Of a stretch of DNA of 64,000 nucleotides, positions 34,605 through 43,975 are shown piece after piece. Made by a program: the position numbers and the translations under genes. Below the pieces are notes generated by a model, which did no database searches, was not told where the DNA came from, and worked only from the letters and a program-made list of their open reading frames with translations. This stretch comes from Acidobacteriota bacterium. Lineage in GTDB: Bacteria; Acidobacteriota; Blastocatellia; Pyrinomonadales; Pyrinomonadaceae. Numbering within the stretch: position 1 is the first letter of the stretch; every line of letters starts with the position of its first letter. The DNA lies in NCBI GenBank assembly GCA_019639115.1, contig JAHBSM010000009.1, positions 110,964-174,963 on the forward strand, written 5' to 3'.

Positions 34605-34637
34605 AAAGGCCGGCCGTAATCTGCGGCCGGCCTTTTT
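34605..34637 (+). terminator. Rho-independent terminator of second M36 gene
   Basis: AAAGGCCGGCCG and CGGCCGGCCTTT form a 12-bp stem with a 7-nt loop followed by further T residues. Confidence 0.92.
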
Positions 34638-34756
34638 GTGTTGACAATTGTTAAACGTGACCGTAACGTTAAAGCTATTGAATATTTATCGTCGCCTAGC
34701 CGTCGCCGGGCGTCTAACTACTAAGTTCCGGACCTTCTCCGACAGGAGCCATCAAA

Positions 34757-36199
34757 ATGAGACCGAATCTTACCCGAAACGTCAGCTTCAGGCTTGTTGT
34801 CGTCGTCGTATTTGTTTGTGTTGCCGCTATGGTACTTTTGATGCGTTCTCCCGTCGGCGAACGCGTCGAAGCGTCTGCGCAGGGCCCGAGCCCTTCGAAC
34901 ACAGGAGCTCCTGGTGAAGCCAACTGCACGGCGTGCCATACGCAGTTCCCCGTCAACAGCGGCCCGGGATCCGTCGTGATCAGCGGCGTGCCGCACGACT
35001 ATCGGGCCGGGCAGCAGATACCGGTGACCGTGACTGTAAGCCAGGAAGACGCGGTGATATACGGGTTCCAGCTGACCGCGATCGACCGCAACGGACGTGA
35101 GGTCGGGACATTCTCACTGCCGACGCAAAATCCGGCCCAGATGCAGATCGTCACCGGCCTCGTCGGGGGCAATACTCGCCGCTATGTCGAACATACGGTG
35201 GACGGCATCCTGCCTACGCAGTTCGGTTCCAAATCGTGGACGTTCAACTGGACTGCGCCTGCGGTCCGTGCGGGAAAAGTATCTTTTTACGTCGCCGGGA
35301 ACGCGTCGAACAGTGACGGCACAACCGGAGGCGACCAGATCTACACGCGGTCAGCGTCCGCACTGACCGGTACGGCGGTCTCGAGCTTTGACGGCGACGG
35401 GACAAGCGAGACGGCGGTCTGGCGCCCTTCGAGCGGATACTGGTTCAGCATCAACAGTTCTGACGGCGGATTCCAGGCGACCCAGTTCGGGCAAGCGGGA
35501 GACATTATCGTACCCGGCGACTATGACGGCGACGGTGTCACTGATCGGGCTATTTATCGTCCTTCGACCGGAGCGTGGTTCGTGCTTCGCTCGACACTTG
35601 GCCTGACGGCTATCGGTTTCGGAGCTCCGGGCGATATCCCGGTCCAGGCCGATTATGACGGCGATCTGAAGACCGATTTCGCGGTCTTCAGGCCATCGAC
35701 GGGCACTTGGTTCATATTCGGCTCGACCATTGGATTTAATGTGTTCAATTTTGGTACGGCCACCGACAAACCCGCTCCCGCGGACTTTGACGGCGACGGC
35801 AAGGCCGATTTTGTCGTCTATAGACCCTCGACCGGCATCTGGTACATGCAGCGTTCGACCGAGGGATTTGGGGCTTTCCAGTTCGGTGTTGCAGAGGATC
35901 GCCCGCTCCCGGCGGATTACGACGGCGACGGTAAAGCAGACCTCGCGGTGTATCGTCCGTCGAGCGGTATTTGGTTCCTCCAGCGCTCGACCCTCGGATT
36001 CTACGCCGCTCAGTTCGGCCTGCCGACGGATGTCGCCTGCCCAGCCGACGTGGACGGAGACGGAAGGATCGACATCGCTGTTTTTCGTCCGGAGAACGGG
36101 CTTTGGTTCGGCCTGCGATCGAGCGACTCTCAGCTATTCTTTGCCGGATTCGGGATAACCGGCGACGTGCCCGTGCCTTCCGGATATTTTCCGCAATAA
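34757..36199 (+). CDS. Secreted CxxCH/choice-of-anchor-V-like protein with six FG-GAP units
   Basis: A 480-residue protein. A signal anchor spans about 11-30. It is followed by a Cys-His motif at 57-61 (CTACH, a possible c-type heme site). A beta-sandwich of about 150 residues resembling Reeler/choice-of-anchor V domains comes next ('GVPHDYRAGQQIPVTVTV', 'GFQLTAIDRNG', 'WTFNWTAP'). Six 44-residue FG-GAP units follow ('DYDGDGKADLAVYRPSSG') and the protein ends in 'PVPSGYFPQ', like the two M36 proteins before it. It has no protease domain. Location is probably outer surface or extracellular. Function is unknown; the shared C-terminal module suggests a common partner, export route or scaffold. 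Confidence 0.8.
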   Translation: MRPNLTRNVSFRLVVVVVFVCVAAMVLLMRSPVGERVEASAQGPSPSNTGAPGEANCTACHTQFPVNSGPGSVVISGVPHDYRAGQQIPVTVTVSQEDAVIYGFQLTAIDRNGREVGTFSLPTQNPAQMQIVTGLVGGNTRRYVEHTVDGILPTQFGSKSWTFNWTAPAVRAGKVSFYVAGNASNSDGTTGGDQIYTRSASALTGTAVSSFDGDGTSETAVWRPSSGYWFSINSSDGGFQATQFGQAGDIIVPGDYDGDGVTDRAIYRPSTGAWFVLRSTLGLTAIGFGAPGDIPVQADYDGDLKTDFAVFRPSTGTWFIFGSTIGFNVFNFGTATDKPAPADFDGDGKADFVVYRPSTGIWYMQRSTEGFGAFQFGVAEDRPLPADYDGDGKADLAVYRPSSGIWFLQRSTLGFYAAQFGLPTDVACPADVDGDGRIDIAVFRPENGLWFGLRSSDSQLFFAGFGITGDVPVPSGYFPQ

Positions 36200-36200
36200 C

Positions 36201-36233
36201 AAGAAAAGGCCCGCCGAACTGAACATTCGGCGG
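36201..36233 (-). terminator. Terminator after pilQ
   Basis: On the - strand CCGCCGAA-(7-nt loop)-TTCGGCGG is followed by GCCTTTTCTT. It is 35 nt downstream of the pilQ stop. On the + strand the hairpin lacks a T run. Confidence 0.75.
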
Positions 36234-36267
36234 ACCTCACAAAGCGAAGGAAACGCTTATCAGCCTG

Positions 36268-37965
36268 TTACGGCCGGTTAGGGTTGGACTGCACCTCAGG
36301 CCTGGTCACGCCGGGGCTTGAGACGACCGGTGTGACGACCTCAGGAACCTTGGTCGAGTTCGACGGCGGGTTGCCCATCGGAACCGGCTGGAGTATCGTC
36401 GCCGGACGCTGCGGTGCCGCGTATGGCGTGGCCGTTGCGTTGTCCGGACGGATTATGCGTGGCGTGATAAAGAACAAGATCTCGTTCGTATTACGCTGAA
36501 CGCCTTTCCGCTTGAACAGATTGCCCAGGATCGGGATTCGTGAAACACCCGGCGTGCGGTCCTGGCTCTCGCGTTCGTCGTCAAATAGAACGCCGCCGAC
36601 GATGGTCGTGCCGCCGTCGGGCACAGTGACCTGAGTGGTCATGCTCTGCGTATTGATCTGCGGAGCCGCACCGCCCACGATCGTTGCGGTCGAGCTATTC
36701 TCTGCGACGATGTTGAGGATGACGCTGCCGAGATCGTTGATCTGTGGTGTGATAGCGAGCCTAAGCGGAACGTCAACATAGGTCGTCGTTGCCACTACGG
36801 CACCGCCTGCTGCCGATCCGGGCTGGATCGTCGTCACAGGGATCTTGGTACCGCTCTTGATCTCCGCCGGGCGGTTGTTCAGAGCACTGACCCTAGGCGT
36901 GGCTATGATCTTCGCCTGGCCTTTCTGTTCACCGGCCGAGATCATCGCACTGATCTGAGCCGTTCCAAATATGCCGGTCGTCAGGCCGATGGCCGAACTT
37001 GCGATCTTGGAGAACAGGTCATTGTTGACCGGCGGGATCGGAGTGCCGGGGTTGGGCGTCAGGCCCGATGTAGCATTCGGCAGAGTGCCGCCTACGATCG
37101 TGCTGCCGCGGGCACCATTCAGGATGGCTGCAAGCTGTACACCAATGTCGCGGCTGAAATTGCGTTGTGCGACAACGATACGGGCCTCGATCTCGACCTG
37201 CGGCTCAGGCTGGTCTAGATAGGATACGAGCTGGCGGATCGACTCGATGTTCTGTGCGACATCTGTGATGATGAGCGTATTGCTGCGTCCATCAACCTCG
37301 ACCGTGCCGCGCCGCGAAAGGCGCTTGCGAACGATACCGAGGATGCCCTGGTCAGAACCCTGTGTTCCGGCCTGAGCCGAATTGTTGTCGGCTCCGGATG
37401 GGCCTCCGCCGCCGACATTACTGTTGCCGCCGACCTGCGAGCCCGTTGATGTCTGGCCTGCGCTGCCGGCATCACCGGCAAGCGTTCCAACGGCACGTGC
37501 AAATTGAAGCCGGATGAATTCTGTCATTAAAGGAGCACCGTCGATCGCTCCGTTCACTATCTTGCTGCGGACCTCGAACTCATCTGCGAGCGTTTTGGCC
37601 ATCGCGATCCTGAGGATATTGCCGTTGACCTGCACGCCGAGTTCCTGTGCCTGAAGCACAGAATCGAGAGCCACATTCCACGGCACATCGTTGACCTTGA
37701 CGGTCACGGGCGTTTCCTTGACCGACCTGTCGATCACGAAATTGACCCCGTATTGTTCGGTGATGTAGCTGAGGATATCGCGAATGTCGGCATTGACGAC
37801 ATTCAGATTGATCGGCTCACCGCGAAATCCGGGATCGCCGTAATGTTTGCCCTGCTGGCTCGGCTCGATGCGTTGTGCAGCAGCCGCTCCCGCGAGAGCG
37901 ATTATCACGAAAGATGCCGCTAAGACACGTTTCGCCATTGCATTGAAGATTGAAAGAGAGTTCAT
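36268..37965 (-). CDS. pilQ: Type IV pilus secretin PilQ
   Basis: A 565-residue protein with a signal peptide (ending near 'GAAAAQ'). A secretin/TonB short N-domain lies at about 50-120 ('VVNADIRDILSYITEQYGVNFVIDRSV'), an N1-like domain with a long Gly/Ser/Gln-rich loop (about 175-215) follows, and the C-terminal secretin pore spans about 300-520 ('VPDGGTTIVGGVLFDD', 'RIPILGNLFKRK', 'LFFITPRII'). It lacks the AMIN domains usual in proteobacterial PilQ and ends in a Pro/Thr-rich tail. It forms the outer-membrane channel of the pilus. The start ATG 37965 has GGAGG at good spacing, better than the upstream frame extension. Last gene of pilMNOPQ. Confidence 0.92.
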   Translation of the reverse strand: MNSLSIFNAMAKRVLAASFVIIALAGAAAAQRIEPSQQGKHYGDPGFRGEPINLNVVNADIRDILSYITEQYGVNFVIDRSVKETPVTVKVNDVPWNVALDSVLQAQELGVQVNGNILRIAMAKTLADEFEVRSKIVNGAIDGAPLMTEFIRLQFARAVGTLAGDAGSAGQTSTGSQVGGNSNVGGGGPSGADNNSAQAGTQGSDQGILGIVRKRLSRRGTVEVDGRSNTLIITDVAQNIESIRQLVSYLDQPEPQVEIEARIVVAQRNFSRDIGVQLAAILNGARGSTIVGGTLPNATSGLTPNPGTPIPPVNNDLFSKIASSAIGLTTGIFGTAQISAMISAGEQKGQAKIIATPRVSALNNRPAEIKSGTKIPVTTIQPGSAAGGAVVATTTYVDVPLRLAITPQINDLGSVILNIVAENSSTATIVGGAAPQINTQSMTTQVTVPDGGTTIVGGVLFDDERESQDRTPGVSRIPILGNLFKRKGVQRNTNEILFFITPRIIRPDNATATPYAAPQRPATILQPVPMGNPPSNSTKVPEVVTPVVSSPGVTRPEVQSNPNRP

Positions 37966-38047
37966 GTTTCCTCCGTTTGTTTCCCGTTCGGGCCGTTGGC
38001 GGCCAAAGCGGTACAAAACCTTTGTTAGATCGGCTATGCGTCTGATA

Positions 38048-38788
38048 TCAATTCTTGCGGGCGACCTTGACCGGCTTGCCGGTCGGCCTCTTTTTGTCCT
38101 TGGCCGGTTGGTCGGGAGCGTTGGTCATCTCATCAACGAACGGCATCATCTGCGCCGGTGCCGGCGGGGCTGCCGTTCCGGCCGCAGGGGGCTCGTTGGA
38201 CGCACGCTGAACGGGCTTCTCACCGGGGGAGGCTGGAGCCGTTCCTTCGATCTGGGCTCGCGTCGAGTAGGTCTGCAAGGGTTTGTACTCGACCGAGGCC
38301 GTAAATTTCTTAGGGCCGGTCTTCGTCACTTTTCTGAAAACGAGCCGATTCTCTTCGACGGCAACTAGCTGCCCGTCAAAAAACTTTTCGCCCGGGTAGA
38401 TCGTGTACGAGAGCTTGATCGGAGCAGCCTCGACCATCGCTGCCCAGCCGCGCGGGGTCTTGAAGATACCCGTCACGTTCAATTCGTTCAACGTGAGGAC
38501 CGACGTGACCTTCGGTATCGGCTGGCCTGCTTCGGCGGCCGCGGCACGCATTCGCTTGTAGTAATCGATACGGGCCTCGATCATCGGAGCGTCATACGAC
38601 GGCGGCGGCGTCTGGGCCTTTGGCCCTGCGGAGGCTCCGGAGGCGTTCTGGTCACGCTGCTTCATATAGCTCGCCTTTGCGAATGGATCGCGTTGGGCTT
38701 TGGCCTCGAACCCTGAGCCGGCCAGTAGCAGCAGCACCGACGCAAATGCGGCGACGAGGATCTGGCGAGTAAAATGCTGTGTATTCAT
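38048..38788 (-). CDS. pilP: PilP-like type IV pilus assembly protein
   Basis: A 246-residue protein, placed between pilO and pilQ. A signal peptide or N-terminal anchor is followed by 'QRDPFAK', the RDPF-like motif typical of PilP/GspC-type proteins. A compact beta domain at about 90-170 has 'LNVTGIFKTPRGWAAMVEA' and 'YPGEKFFDGQLVAVEENRLVFRK', the PilP fold pattern. A long Pro/Ala-rich and Lys-rich C-terminal tail (about 180-246) is unlike classical PilP. PilP links the inner-membrane PilNO complex with the PilQ secretin. Assignment rests on motif plus position; overall similarity is weak. Confidence 0.78.
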   Translation of the reverse strand: MNTQHFTRQILVAAFASVLLLLAGSGFEAKAQRDPFAKASYMKQRDQNASGASAGPKAQTPPPSYDAPMIEARIDYYKRMRAAAAEAGQPIPKVTSVLTLNELNVTGIFKTPRGWAAMVEAAPIKLSYTIYPGEKFFDGQLVAVEENRLVFRKVTKTGPKKFTASVEYKPLQTYSTRAQIEGTAPASPGEKPVQRASNEPPAAGTAAPPAPAQMMPFVDEMTNAPDQPAKDKKRPTGKPVKVARKN

Positions 38789-38821
38789 GGCGTTTTCTCT
38801 CGTGGTGACGTGCGGGATGAT

Positions 38822-39511
38822 TTAGAAAGTGGGCTTGCCGCCTGAGGGCGGGGCTGGCTGCGGAGCTGCTCCTGGGGCCTGAGGTGCGCCTGCGGGAGCC
38901 GGCTGTCCCGGTTTTCCGGGCTGGCCCGGTGCCGCGGGAGCCGCATTAAGATCGGTCGGAGCTGCATAATAGGCCGTCAGCAGGAACTGTGCATGCAGCG
39001 TCTTGTTATCCGTCTGCTTGTCCAACTGATTCAGCTTAAAATCCGTGACCGAGACGATCCGGGGGAGCTTTGCCATTCGATCGAAGAAGGTTCGAAGATT
39101 GTTAAAATTGGAATCCACTTCGACCTCGACGGGCTTTGCCATGATCATATCCTGCTGCGTGTCGTCACGCGGCGAGAACCTCATCACGATCAGCCGGCTG
39201 TCGTTCGCCGTATCCTGCAGCCCCTGAAGCACGTTCGTTAGTTCGCGCTGTTCGGGCAGGAGGACCTTCAGCTCTTCGTACTCTTCGGATTTGCTGGCGT
39301 AAAGGGCACGAAACTCGTTGATCCTCTGGGTTGCCAGCCTGGCCGTCTCGTTCTTCTGTCGAAGCCCGGCGACCTCATCGTTGAGTGCTGCGATCTCGAC
39401 ACGTGTCTCGCTCGTGACGAAGTACCACACGCCACCGTAAACAAGTGCGGCGATACCGACGAGGACGACCAGTTGGACGTGCCATTTCAAGTTCTTCAGT
39501 TTCTCGATCAT
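38822..39511 (-). CDS. pilO: Type IV pilus inner-membrane protein PilO
   Basis: A 229-residue bitopic protein. One TM helix near 13-31 ('VQLVVLVGIAALVYGGVWYF') is followed by a coiled-coil segment (about 35-85) and a ferredoxin-like domain ('VEVDSNFNNLRTFFDRMAKLPRIVSVTDFKL'), the PilO layout. The last 35 residues are Pro/Ala/Gly-rich, an extension beyond standard PilO. It forms heterodimers with PilN and aligns the pilus machine with PilP/PilQ. It lies 44 nt downstream of pilN. Confidence 0.88.
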   Translation of the reverse strand: MIEKLKNLKWHVQLVVLVGIAALVYGGVWYFVTSETRVEIAALNDEVAGLRQKNETARLATQRINEFRALYASKSEEYEELKVLLPEQRELTNVLQGLQDTANDSRLIVMRFSPRDDTQQDMIMAKPVEVEVDSNFNNLRTFFDRMAKLPRIVSVTDFKLNQLDKQTDNKTLHAQFLLTAYYAAPTDLNAAPAAPGQPGKPGQPAPAGAPQAPGAAPQPAPPSGGKPTF

Positions 39512-39555
39512 CGTAGTTACCTTCTTGCGATGTTGACGATCCCCGGAGGCGGGGT

Positions 39556-40272
39556 TCAGTTCTTAGCGACCTGAGGCTGTGCGGGCTGGCCTGCGGGCGG
39601 CTGATTGGCCGCTGTGGTCGGAACCGTGTTGTTCGCACCTGCCGCCTTTGACGGCGTGTATGCGCATTTGACCGTGAAGTTGACAACCGAAAGTTTCGGA
39701 CCTTCACTGCCGGTCGAGGTCTTCTGAACGGCGCCCGGCATCGCAACTTCGTTACGAGCCGTCTCGATGCTCAGATTTGAGAACAATCCATTCGAGAACT
39801 CCAGGCTTCGGCCAAACTGTGTGACCTGCTGTTCGTCAGGCGAGCTTCCCTTGAATATAAGCTGATCACCGGACTGCTCCACGCTCTCAAGATACAGTCC
39901 CGGAACCATCGCAATGCGTTCGCGAACGGCTTCGAGTACAGCACTCGGGCCGGCCTGCGAACCGCGCAGCTTCTTGATGGCTTCGATACGCGTATCGATA
40001 TTTGCGATCTTCTGCTCGAGCTCTTTCTGTTCCGCGAGCACCGACTCGAGCTCAGCCGCTATCTGCTTTTGCGTCTCAAGTTCACGCTGCGCTTCGGTCT
40101 TGGCCATTTGTGTGCTTATCACATCCCAGCCGATGACCGCTGCCGTCAATACGGCAGTTGCGATAGCCATCAGTGCTAGTCGCGAAGCCGGGCTGGCGAT
40201 CTTTTTATCGACGGCCGCTACCGCGCCGGACTGGCGTTCAGTGACTGAGTTAAGTAGATTGATCTTGATCAT
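39556..40272 (-). CDS. pilN: Type IV pilus inner-membrane protein PilN
   Basis: A 238-residue bitopic protein starting 'MIKINLLNSV', the conserved PilN motif that binds the PilM groove. One TM helix (about 31-53), a long coiled coil (about 54-100, 'AQRELETQKQIAAELESVLAEQKELEQKI') and a periplasmic ferredoxin-like domain follow. The C-terminus is Pro/Gln-rich. It starts 4 nt after the pilM stop. Confidence 0.9.
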   Translation of the reverse strand: MIKINLLNSVTERQSGAVAAVDKKIASPASRLALMAIATAVLTAAVIGWDVISTQMAKTEAQRELETQKQIAAELESVLAEQKELEQKIANIDTRIEAIKKLRGSQAGPSAVLEAVRERIAMVPGLYLESVEQSGDQLIFKGSSPDEQQVTQFGRSLEFSNGLFSNLSIETARNEVAMPGAVQKTSTGSEGPKLSVVNFTVKCAYTPSKAAGANNTVPTTAANQPPAGQPAQPQVAKN

Positions 40273-40276
40273 TTTC

Positions 40277-41329
40277 TTATACCCCCCTCATCGCCAACCC
40301 GACGGCGACAGCCATCTCGGGCACGATCTCGCTGATGTATTCGGGGTCGAATTTTTTGGTGTCGATCACGACCTTGCGAAACGGATCCAGCACTTCGACC
40401 GGAAGCTCCAGTCGTCGTGACAGTTCGTCGGCAAGGCCGGCGAGCTTCGATCCGCCGCCTGAGATCAAGATCTTGTGGACCTGGGTCTCGTTGTCGTCGG
40501 TGGTCGCTCTATAGAAATCGAATGTCTTCTGGATCTCCATCGCGACGATCTCCGTGACGTTGTTCATCAGAGGCTCGATGGATTTCTCTTCAAGGCCTTC
40601 TGCGGCATCTACGACGCCGCGTTTGACGGCTTCGGCCTGCTGGAAGTTCAGTCCCAGGCTCCGCTGCAGCACGTCCGTGAACTGGCTGCCGCCGACGGTG
40701 ATATCGCGTGTGAACAGCGACCGCGTGCCTTTGACGATGTTCACGTTCATTGTCGAAGCTCCGATATTGAGCAGCGTCACGACATCGTCTTCGGTCGGGT
40801 CATAGTTGGCTTCGTAGCAGTTCTGCAGTGCAAAAGTGTCAACATCGATCACGACCGGGCTCTTGCCCGCAAGCTGGATGGCTTGCTTGATATTGTCGAT
40901 ACGCTCGCGTTTGCACGCTGCGATCAGCACCTGGGTCGATTCTTCGTCTTCGCCGGTCACCTGATAGTCAAGGCTCACATCGGCGAGATCGTACGGAATG
41001 TGTTCCTCGGCGTGCCAGTCGATCGACTCCTCGAGTTCCTCGCGGGACATCGGCGGAAGCACGATATTCTTGATGATCACGGAATGCCCGCTGACGCCGG
41101 TCACGACCTTGTCCGCTTCTATCTGATGATTGTTGCAGACGTTCTGGATCACGTCCGATACCAGATTCATTTCCATGATCTGGCCGTCGATGATCGTGTC
41201 GCCCGGCAGGTTCTCGAATCCGAGGCTGACCAGGTTCAGGTTTCCTGACTTTGACTCAAGCTCGACCATTTTGATCGAACTCGACCCGATGTCTAGGCCG
41301 GCAACGCCTTTCTTTTTACCGAACAGCAT
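40277..41329 (-). CDS. pilM: Type IV pilus assembly ATPase-like protein PilM
   Basis: A 350-residue actin-like (FtsA/PilM) protein. The phosphate-1 motif is 'GLDIGSSSIKMVEL', then 'VTGVSGHSVIIKNIVLPPMS', 'LLNIGASTMNVNIV' (phosphate-2), and 'ILISGGGSKLAGL' (adenosine motif). PilM is cytoplasmic and recruits PilN's N-terminus to the inner-membrane platform. It is the first gene of the - strand pil operon; AAGGAG lies about 10 nt before the ATG. The pilus motor genes pilB, pilT and pilC are not in this window. Confidence 0.93.
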   Translation of the reverse strand: MLFGKKKGVAGLDIGSSSIKMVELESKSGNLNLVSLGFENLPGDTIIDGQIMEMNLVSDVIQNVCNNHQIEADKVVTGVSGHSVIIKNIVLPPMSREELEESIDWHAEEHIPYDLADVSLDYQVTGEDEESTQVLIAACKRERIDNIKQAIQLAGKSPVVIDVDTFALQNCYEANYDPTEDDVVTLLNIGASTMNVNIVKGTRSLFTRDITVGGSQFTDVLQRSLGLNFQQAEAVKRGVVDAAEGLEEKSIEPLMNNVTEIVAMEIQKTFDFYRATTDDNETQVHKILISGGGSKLAGLADELSRRLELPVEVLDPFRKVVIDTKKFDPEYISEIVPEMAVAVGLAMRGV

Positions 41330-41760
41330 TCTTTTCTAGCTCCTTATTTGCTTTCAGCTTTTAGGATCTTGCTTCTCAAACGATCCGGAACGAGCGGTCT
41401 TTGGCAGGATTGAAGAATTGGCCACCTAATGAACTTTCGCGCGGACGGGACAATCTATCGATGGGACCTGATTTGCAAGTTAGACCAAAGACCGCTTCGG
41501 ACCGGAAAAGACGAATGCTTGCGGCATTCATCAGTTGAGATCGTGTTGAGAAGACTCTGTCGCATCTGGTGGCGAAGGGTGTACGGCAAATGCCGCAACA
41601 ATTAGAAGTTACAGGAATGTACAAGATGTGTCAACACTTTTTTGCATCGTTTAACGCAAATTGAACGATATTGCGTCAAGCTCTTTTGGGCCATCGGTCA
41701 AAATGATAGGTCAAGGATCGGTCAGAGGTTCGCCTGAGGGCTTGCGGGCCGTGACGCTGG
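41330..41760. other. Intergenic region upstream of pilM
   Basis: 431 nt with no supported gene. On the - strand a TTGACA (41634-41629) is followed 17 nt later by a weak TAACTT (or 15 nt later by TGTAAC), a possible pilM promoter with a leader of about 270 nt. ATCGTT/AACGAT flank a short palindromic stretch near 41648-41671. No sigma54 site is recognised. Confidence 0.4.
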
Positions 41761-42270
41761 TCAATTTGGCAGGCTTTCGTCGCTCAGCAAATATTGCCAG
41801 ATGCCAACGTCGAACCAGCGGCCGAATTTGGCTCCGGCCTCACGTATGGTCCCGACGCGGCGAAAGCCGAATTTCTCGTGGAGTCCGACGCTTGCGTCGT
41901 TCGGCAGAGCGATCACAGCTACCGCTGAGTGGACGCCGTCTGCCCGCAGTTGATCCATCATTGCGGCATATAGCCGGGCGCCGATGCCGTGTTCATGTGC
42001 GCCCGGCCTGACATACACCGAGAGTTCGAGCGTTCGGTCATAAGCCGCTCCCTGACGGAATCTCCTGGCATAAGCGTAGCCGAGCACATCTCCGTCGTCA
42101 TCGCACACCAGAAAAGGATGACCTAAGGCGGCGGAGTCCGCGATCATTTCCAATATAAGCGGTGTGTCAGCGGGTTCGGTCACAAAGGTCGAATGCGACG
42201 TCGCGACATAATGATTGAATATAAACGCGATCTCGGCGGCGTCGGCGTCTTTGGCGGGCCTCACATTCAT
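41761..42270 (-). CDS. GNAT N-acetyltransferase (phosphinothricin acetyltransferase-like)
   Basis: A 169-residue protein. '[22 protein letters not shown]' and '[28 protein letters not shown]' match the PAT/MnaT branch of GNAT, the latter containing the acetyl-CoA pyrophosphate loop (variant HEHGIG for Q/RxxGxG/A). '[23 protein letters not shown]' is the typical C-terminal signature. It transfers acetyl from acetyl-CoA to an amine, perhaps a methionine sulfone or phosphinothricin-like amino acid. ATG 42270 overlaps the acyl-CoA dehydrogenase stop as ATGA, so the frame extension to 42549 is antisense noise. Confidence 0.88.
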   Translation of the reverse strand: MNVRPAKDADAAEIAFIFNHYVATSHSTFVTEPADTPLILEMIADSAALGHPFLVCDDDGDVLGYAYARRFRQGAAYDRTLELSVYVRPGAHEHGIGARLYAAMMDQLRADGVHSAVAVIALPNDASVGLHEKFGFRRVGTIREAGAKFGRWFDVGIWQYLLSDESLPN

Positions 42271-43454
42271 TTGTTCAACTCCATTTTCGCGATCGATTCG
42301 AGATGGACCTCGTCCGGGCCATCCGCGATCCTGAGCGAGCGGGCGTAGCTCCAAAGTACCGCAAGCGGTAGATCCTGTGCGACGCCTGCTCCGCCGTGAA
42401 CCTGTATGGCTCTGTCTATCACTTCGAGCGCCATTTTTGGAACGACCGCCTTGATCATTGCGATCTCCCTGCGAGCGGCTTTGTTCCCTTCCGTATCCAT
42501 CAGCCAAGCGGTCTTGAGGACAAGGAGTCGGGCCTGGTCGATCGCGCATCGTGCTTCAGCTATCTGATGCCTTATCACGCCTTGGTCAGCCAGCCGCATG
42601 CCAAACGCGATCCGCGATCTCACGCGTTCGCACATCAACTCAAGTGCCCTCTCGGCCGCGCCTATCAGACGCATACAATGGTGGACCCGGCCTGGGCCAA
42701 GACGGCCTTGAGCTATCTCGAATCCGCGGCCTTCGCCTAGAAGCAGGTTGCCGGCCGGGACCCTGACATTGTCGAAATCGATCTCCGCGTGTCCATTCGG
42801 CGCGTCGTCATAGCCGAATACGGTGAGCATACGCCGGATGCTGACGCCCTGAGCATCTAAGGGCACAAGGATCATCGATTGCTGAAGATGTCGAGGAGCC
42901 GACGGATCGGTCTTTCCCATAAAGATCGCCAGCCTGCACCTTGCGTCGCCGCCGCCGGTGGACCACCATTTACGGCCGTTCAGCACATATTCGTCGCCTT
43001 CGCGGACGATCGACGCTCGGATGTTAGTCGCGTCGGATGAAGCAACGTCCGGCTCGGTCATCGAAAAGCACGATCTGATCTCGCCGGCCAGCAGCGGTTC
43101 GAGCCACATGTCCTTCTGCTCCGGTGTCCCGTAAAGATGAAGGACCTCCATATTGCCCGTATCAGGAGCCGAACAATTGAAAACCTCGCTTGCCCAAGTC
43201 ACTCGGCCCATTGTCTCGGCCAGCGGAGCGTAATCTAGGCACGACAATCCGGAAACGTCGGGGAGGAAAAGATTCCAGAGCCCGGCAGTTTTTGCCTTTT
43301 CCTTGAGCTCTTCGATCAGGTCGATCGGGCTCCAGCGGTCACCCGACGCGATCTCTTCGTGATACCGCTGTTCGTTCGGATATATATGCTCCGACATGAA
43401 TTCGGCAAGGCGGGCCGAGACATCCGAGCTTGATCGCGATGCTGAGAACTCCAT
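42267..43454 (-). CDS. Acyl-CoA dehydrogenase, ACAD10/11-like
   Basis: A 395-residue FAD-dependent acyl-CoA dehydrogenase of usual length. The FAD/substrate region '[17 protein letters not shown]', '[14 protein letters not shown]' and the C-terminal '[14 protein letters not shown]' and '[20 protein letters not shown]' match the ACAD10/ACAD11 subgroup. In mammals and in bacterial levulinate catabolism this group works with an APH-fold kinase that phosphorylates a 4-hydroxyacyl-CoA. Such a kinase is encoded divergently at 43976-45085, which supports the same pairing here. It is followed by an overlapping GNAT gene. The start is flanked by 109 nt that must hold a promoter. Confidence 0.9.
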   Translation of the reverse strand: MEFSASRSSSDVSARLAEFMSEHIYPNEQRYHEEIASGDRWSPIDLIEELKEKAKTAGLWNLFLPDVSGLSCLDYAPLAETMGRVTWASEVFNCSAPDTGNMEVLHLYGTPEQKDMWLEPLLAGEIRSCFSMTEPDVASSDATNIRASIVREGDEYVLNGRKWWSTGGGDARCRLAIFMGKTDPSAPRHLQQSMILVPLDAQGVSIRRMLTVFGYDDAPNGHAEIDFDNVRVPAGNLLLGEGRGFEIAQGRLGPGRVHHCMRLIGAAERALELMCERVRSRIAFGMRLADQGVIRHQIAEARCAIDQARLLVLKTAWLMDTEGNKAARREIAMIKAVVPKMALEVIDRAIQVHGGAGVAQDLPLAVLWSYARSLRIADGPDEVHLESIAKMELNK

Positions 43455-43563
43455 AGTTGGCGATAGATTATCACACCCCGGTCCGCGTTGCCGCGACTAA
43501 CATCTGCTTGGCTGCGATTGCCGAGCGAGAGCCGAATCGCTAGAATCTGAACGTCACCGAAAT

Positions 43564-43941
43564 ATGCGAAAAACACTACTTATGTTCATTTTTGCCGTGG
43601 CAGCGTCCGCGGCATTCGCGGCCGAGGCTTACGGCCAGGACTGTAGAGCCACTGACTCGAACCTGACCAATGGTTCATTCACGGCATCGGCGAAGACCGG
43701 CGGTTGCGTCAAGTATCGTTTCGAAGCGAGGCCCGGCCAGCGTCTGATCGTAACGCTGCGTTCCACAGACAACAAGGCTCGATTTGACCTGCAGGACGGA
43801 GCAGAGGACGAGACCGGATCCAATTTCTACGAGAACCAGGCGAGTTTTGACGGCAAACTCGAGTTCGAAGAGTTTACGATCGAAGTAAAGGGCACGGCGT
43901 CCGCCGGATTTACGCTAAACGTTAAAGTGACCGACCGATAA
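43564..43941 (+). CDS. Small secreted protein, beta-rich (PPC-like), function unknown
   Basis: A 125-residue protein with a signal peptide (cleavage near 'EAYGQ'). The mature part contains two Cys (in 'QDCRA' and 'TGGCVKY', probably a disulfide) and a pattern 'YRFEARPGQRLIVTLRSTDNKARFDL' that resembles bacterial pre-peptidase C-terminal (PPC) beta-sandwiches. No catalytic motif is visible. It is 34 nt upstream of the APH-fold kinase on the same strand and may share its promoter. The role is unknown. Confidence 0.75.
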   Translation: MRKTLLMFIFAVAASAAFAAEAYGQDCRATDSNLTNGSFTASAKTGGCVKYRFEARPGQRLIVTLRSTDNKARFDLQDGAEDETGSNFYENQASFDGKLEFEEFTIEVKGTASAGFTLNVKVTDR

Positions 43942-43975
43942 CATCGACGACGGCGACGAAACCCGAAATGTAACT

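Noticed and set aside
40475..41248. 257-residue + strand open frame opposite pilM
   Set aside because: pilM has clear actin-fold motifs on the other strand; this frame shows no family features.
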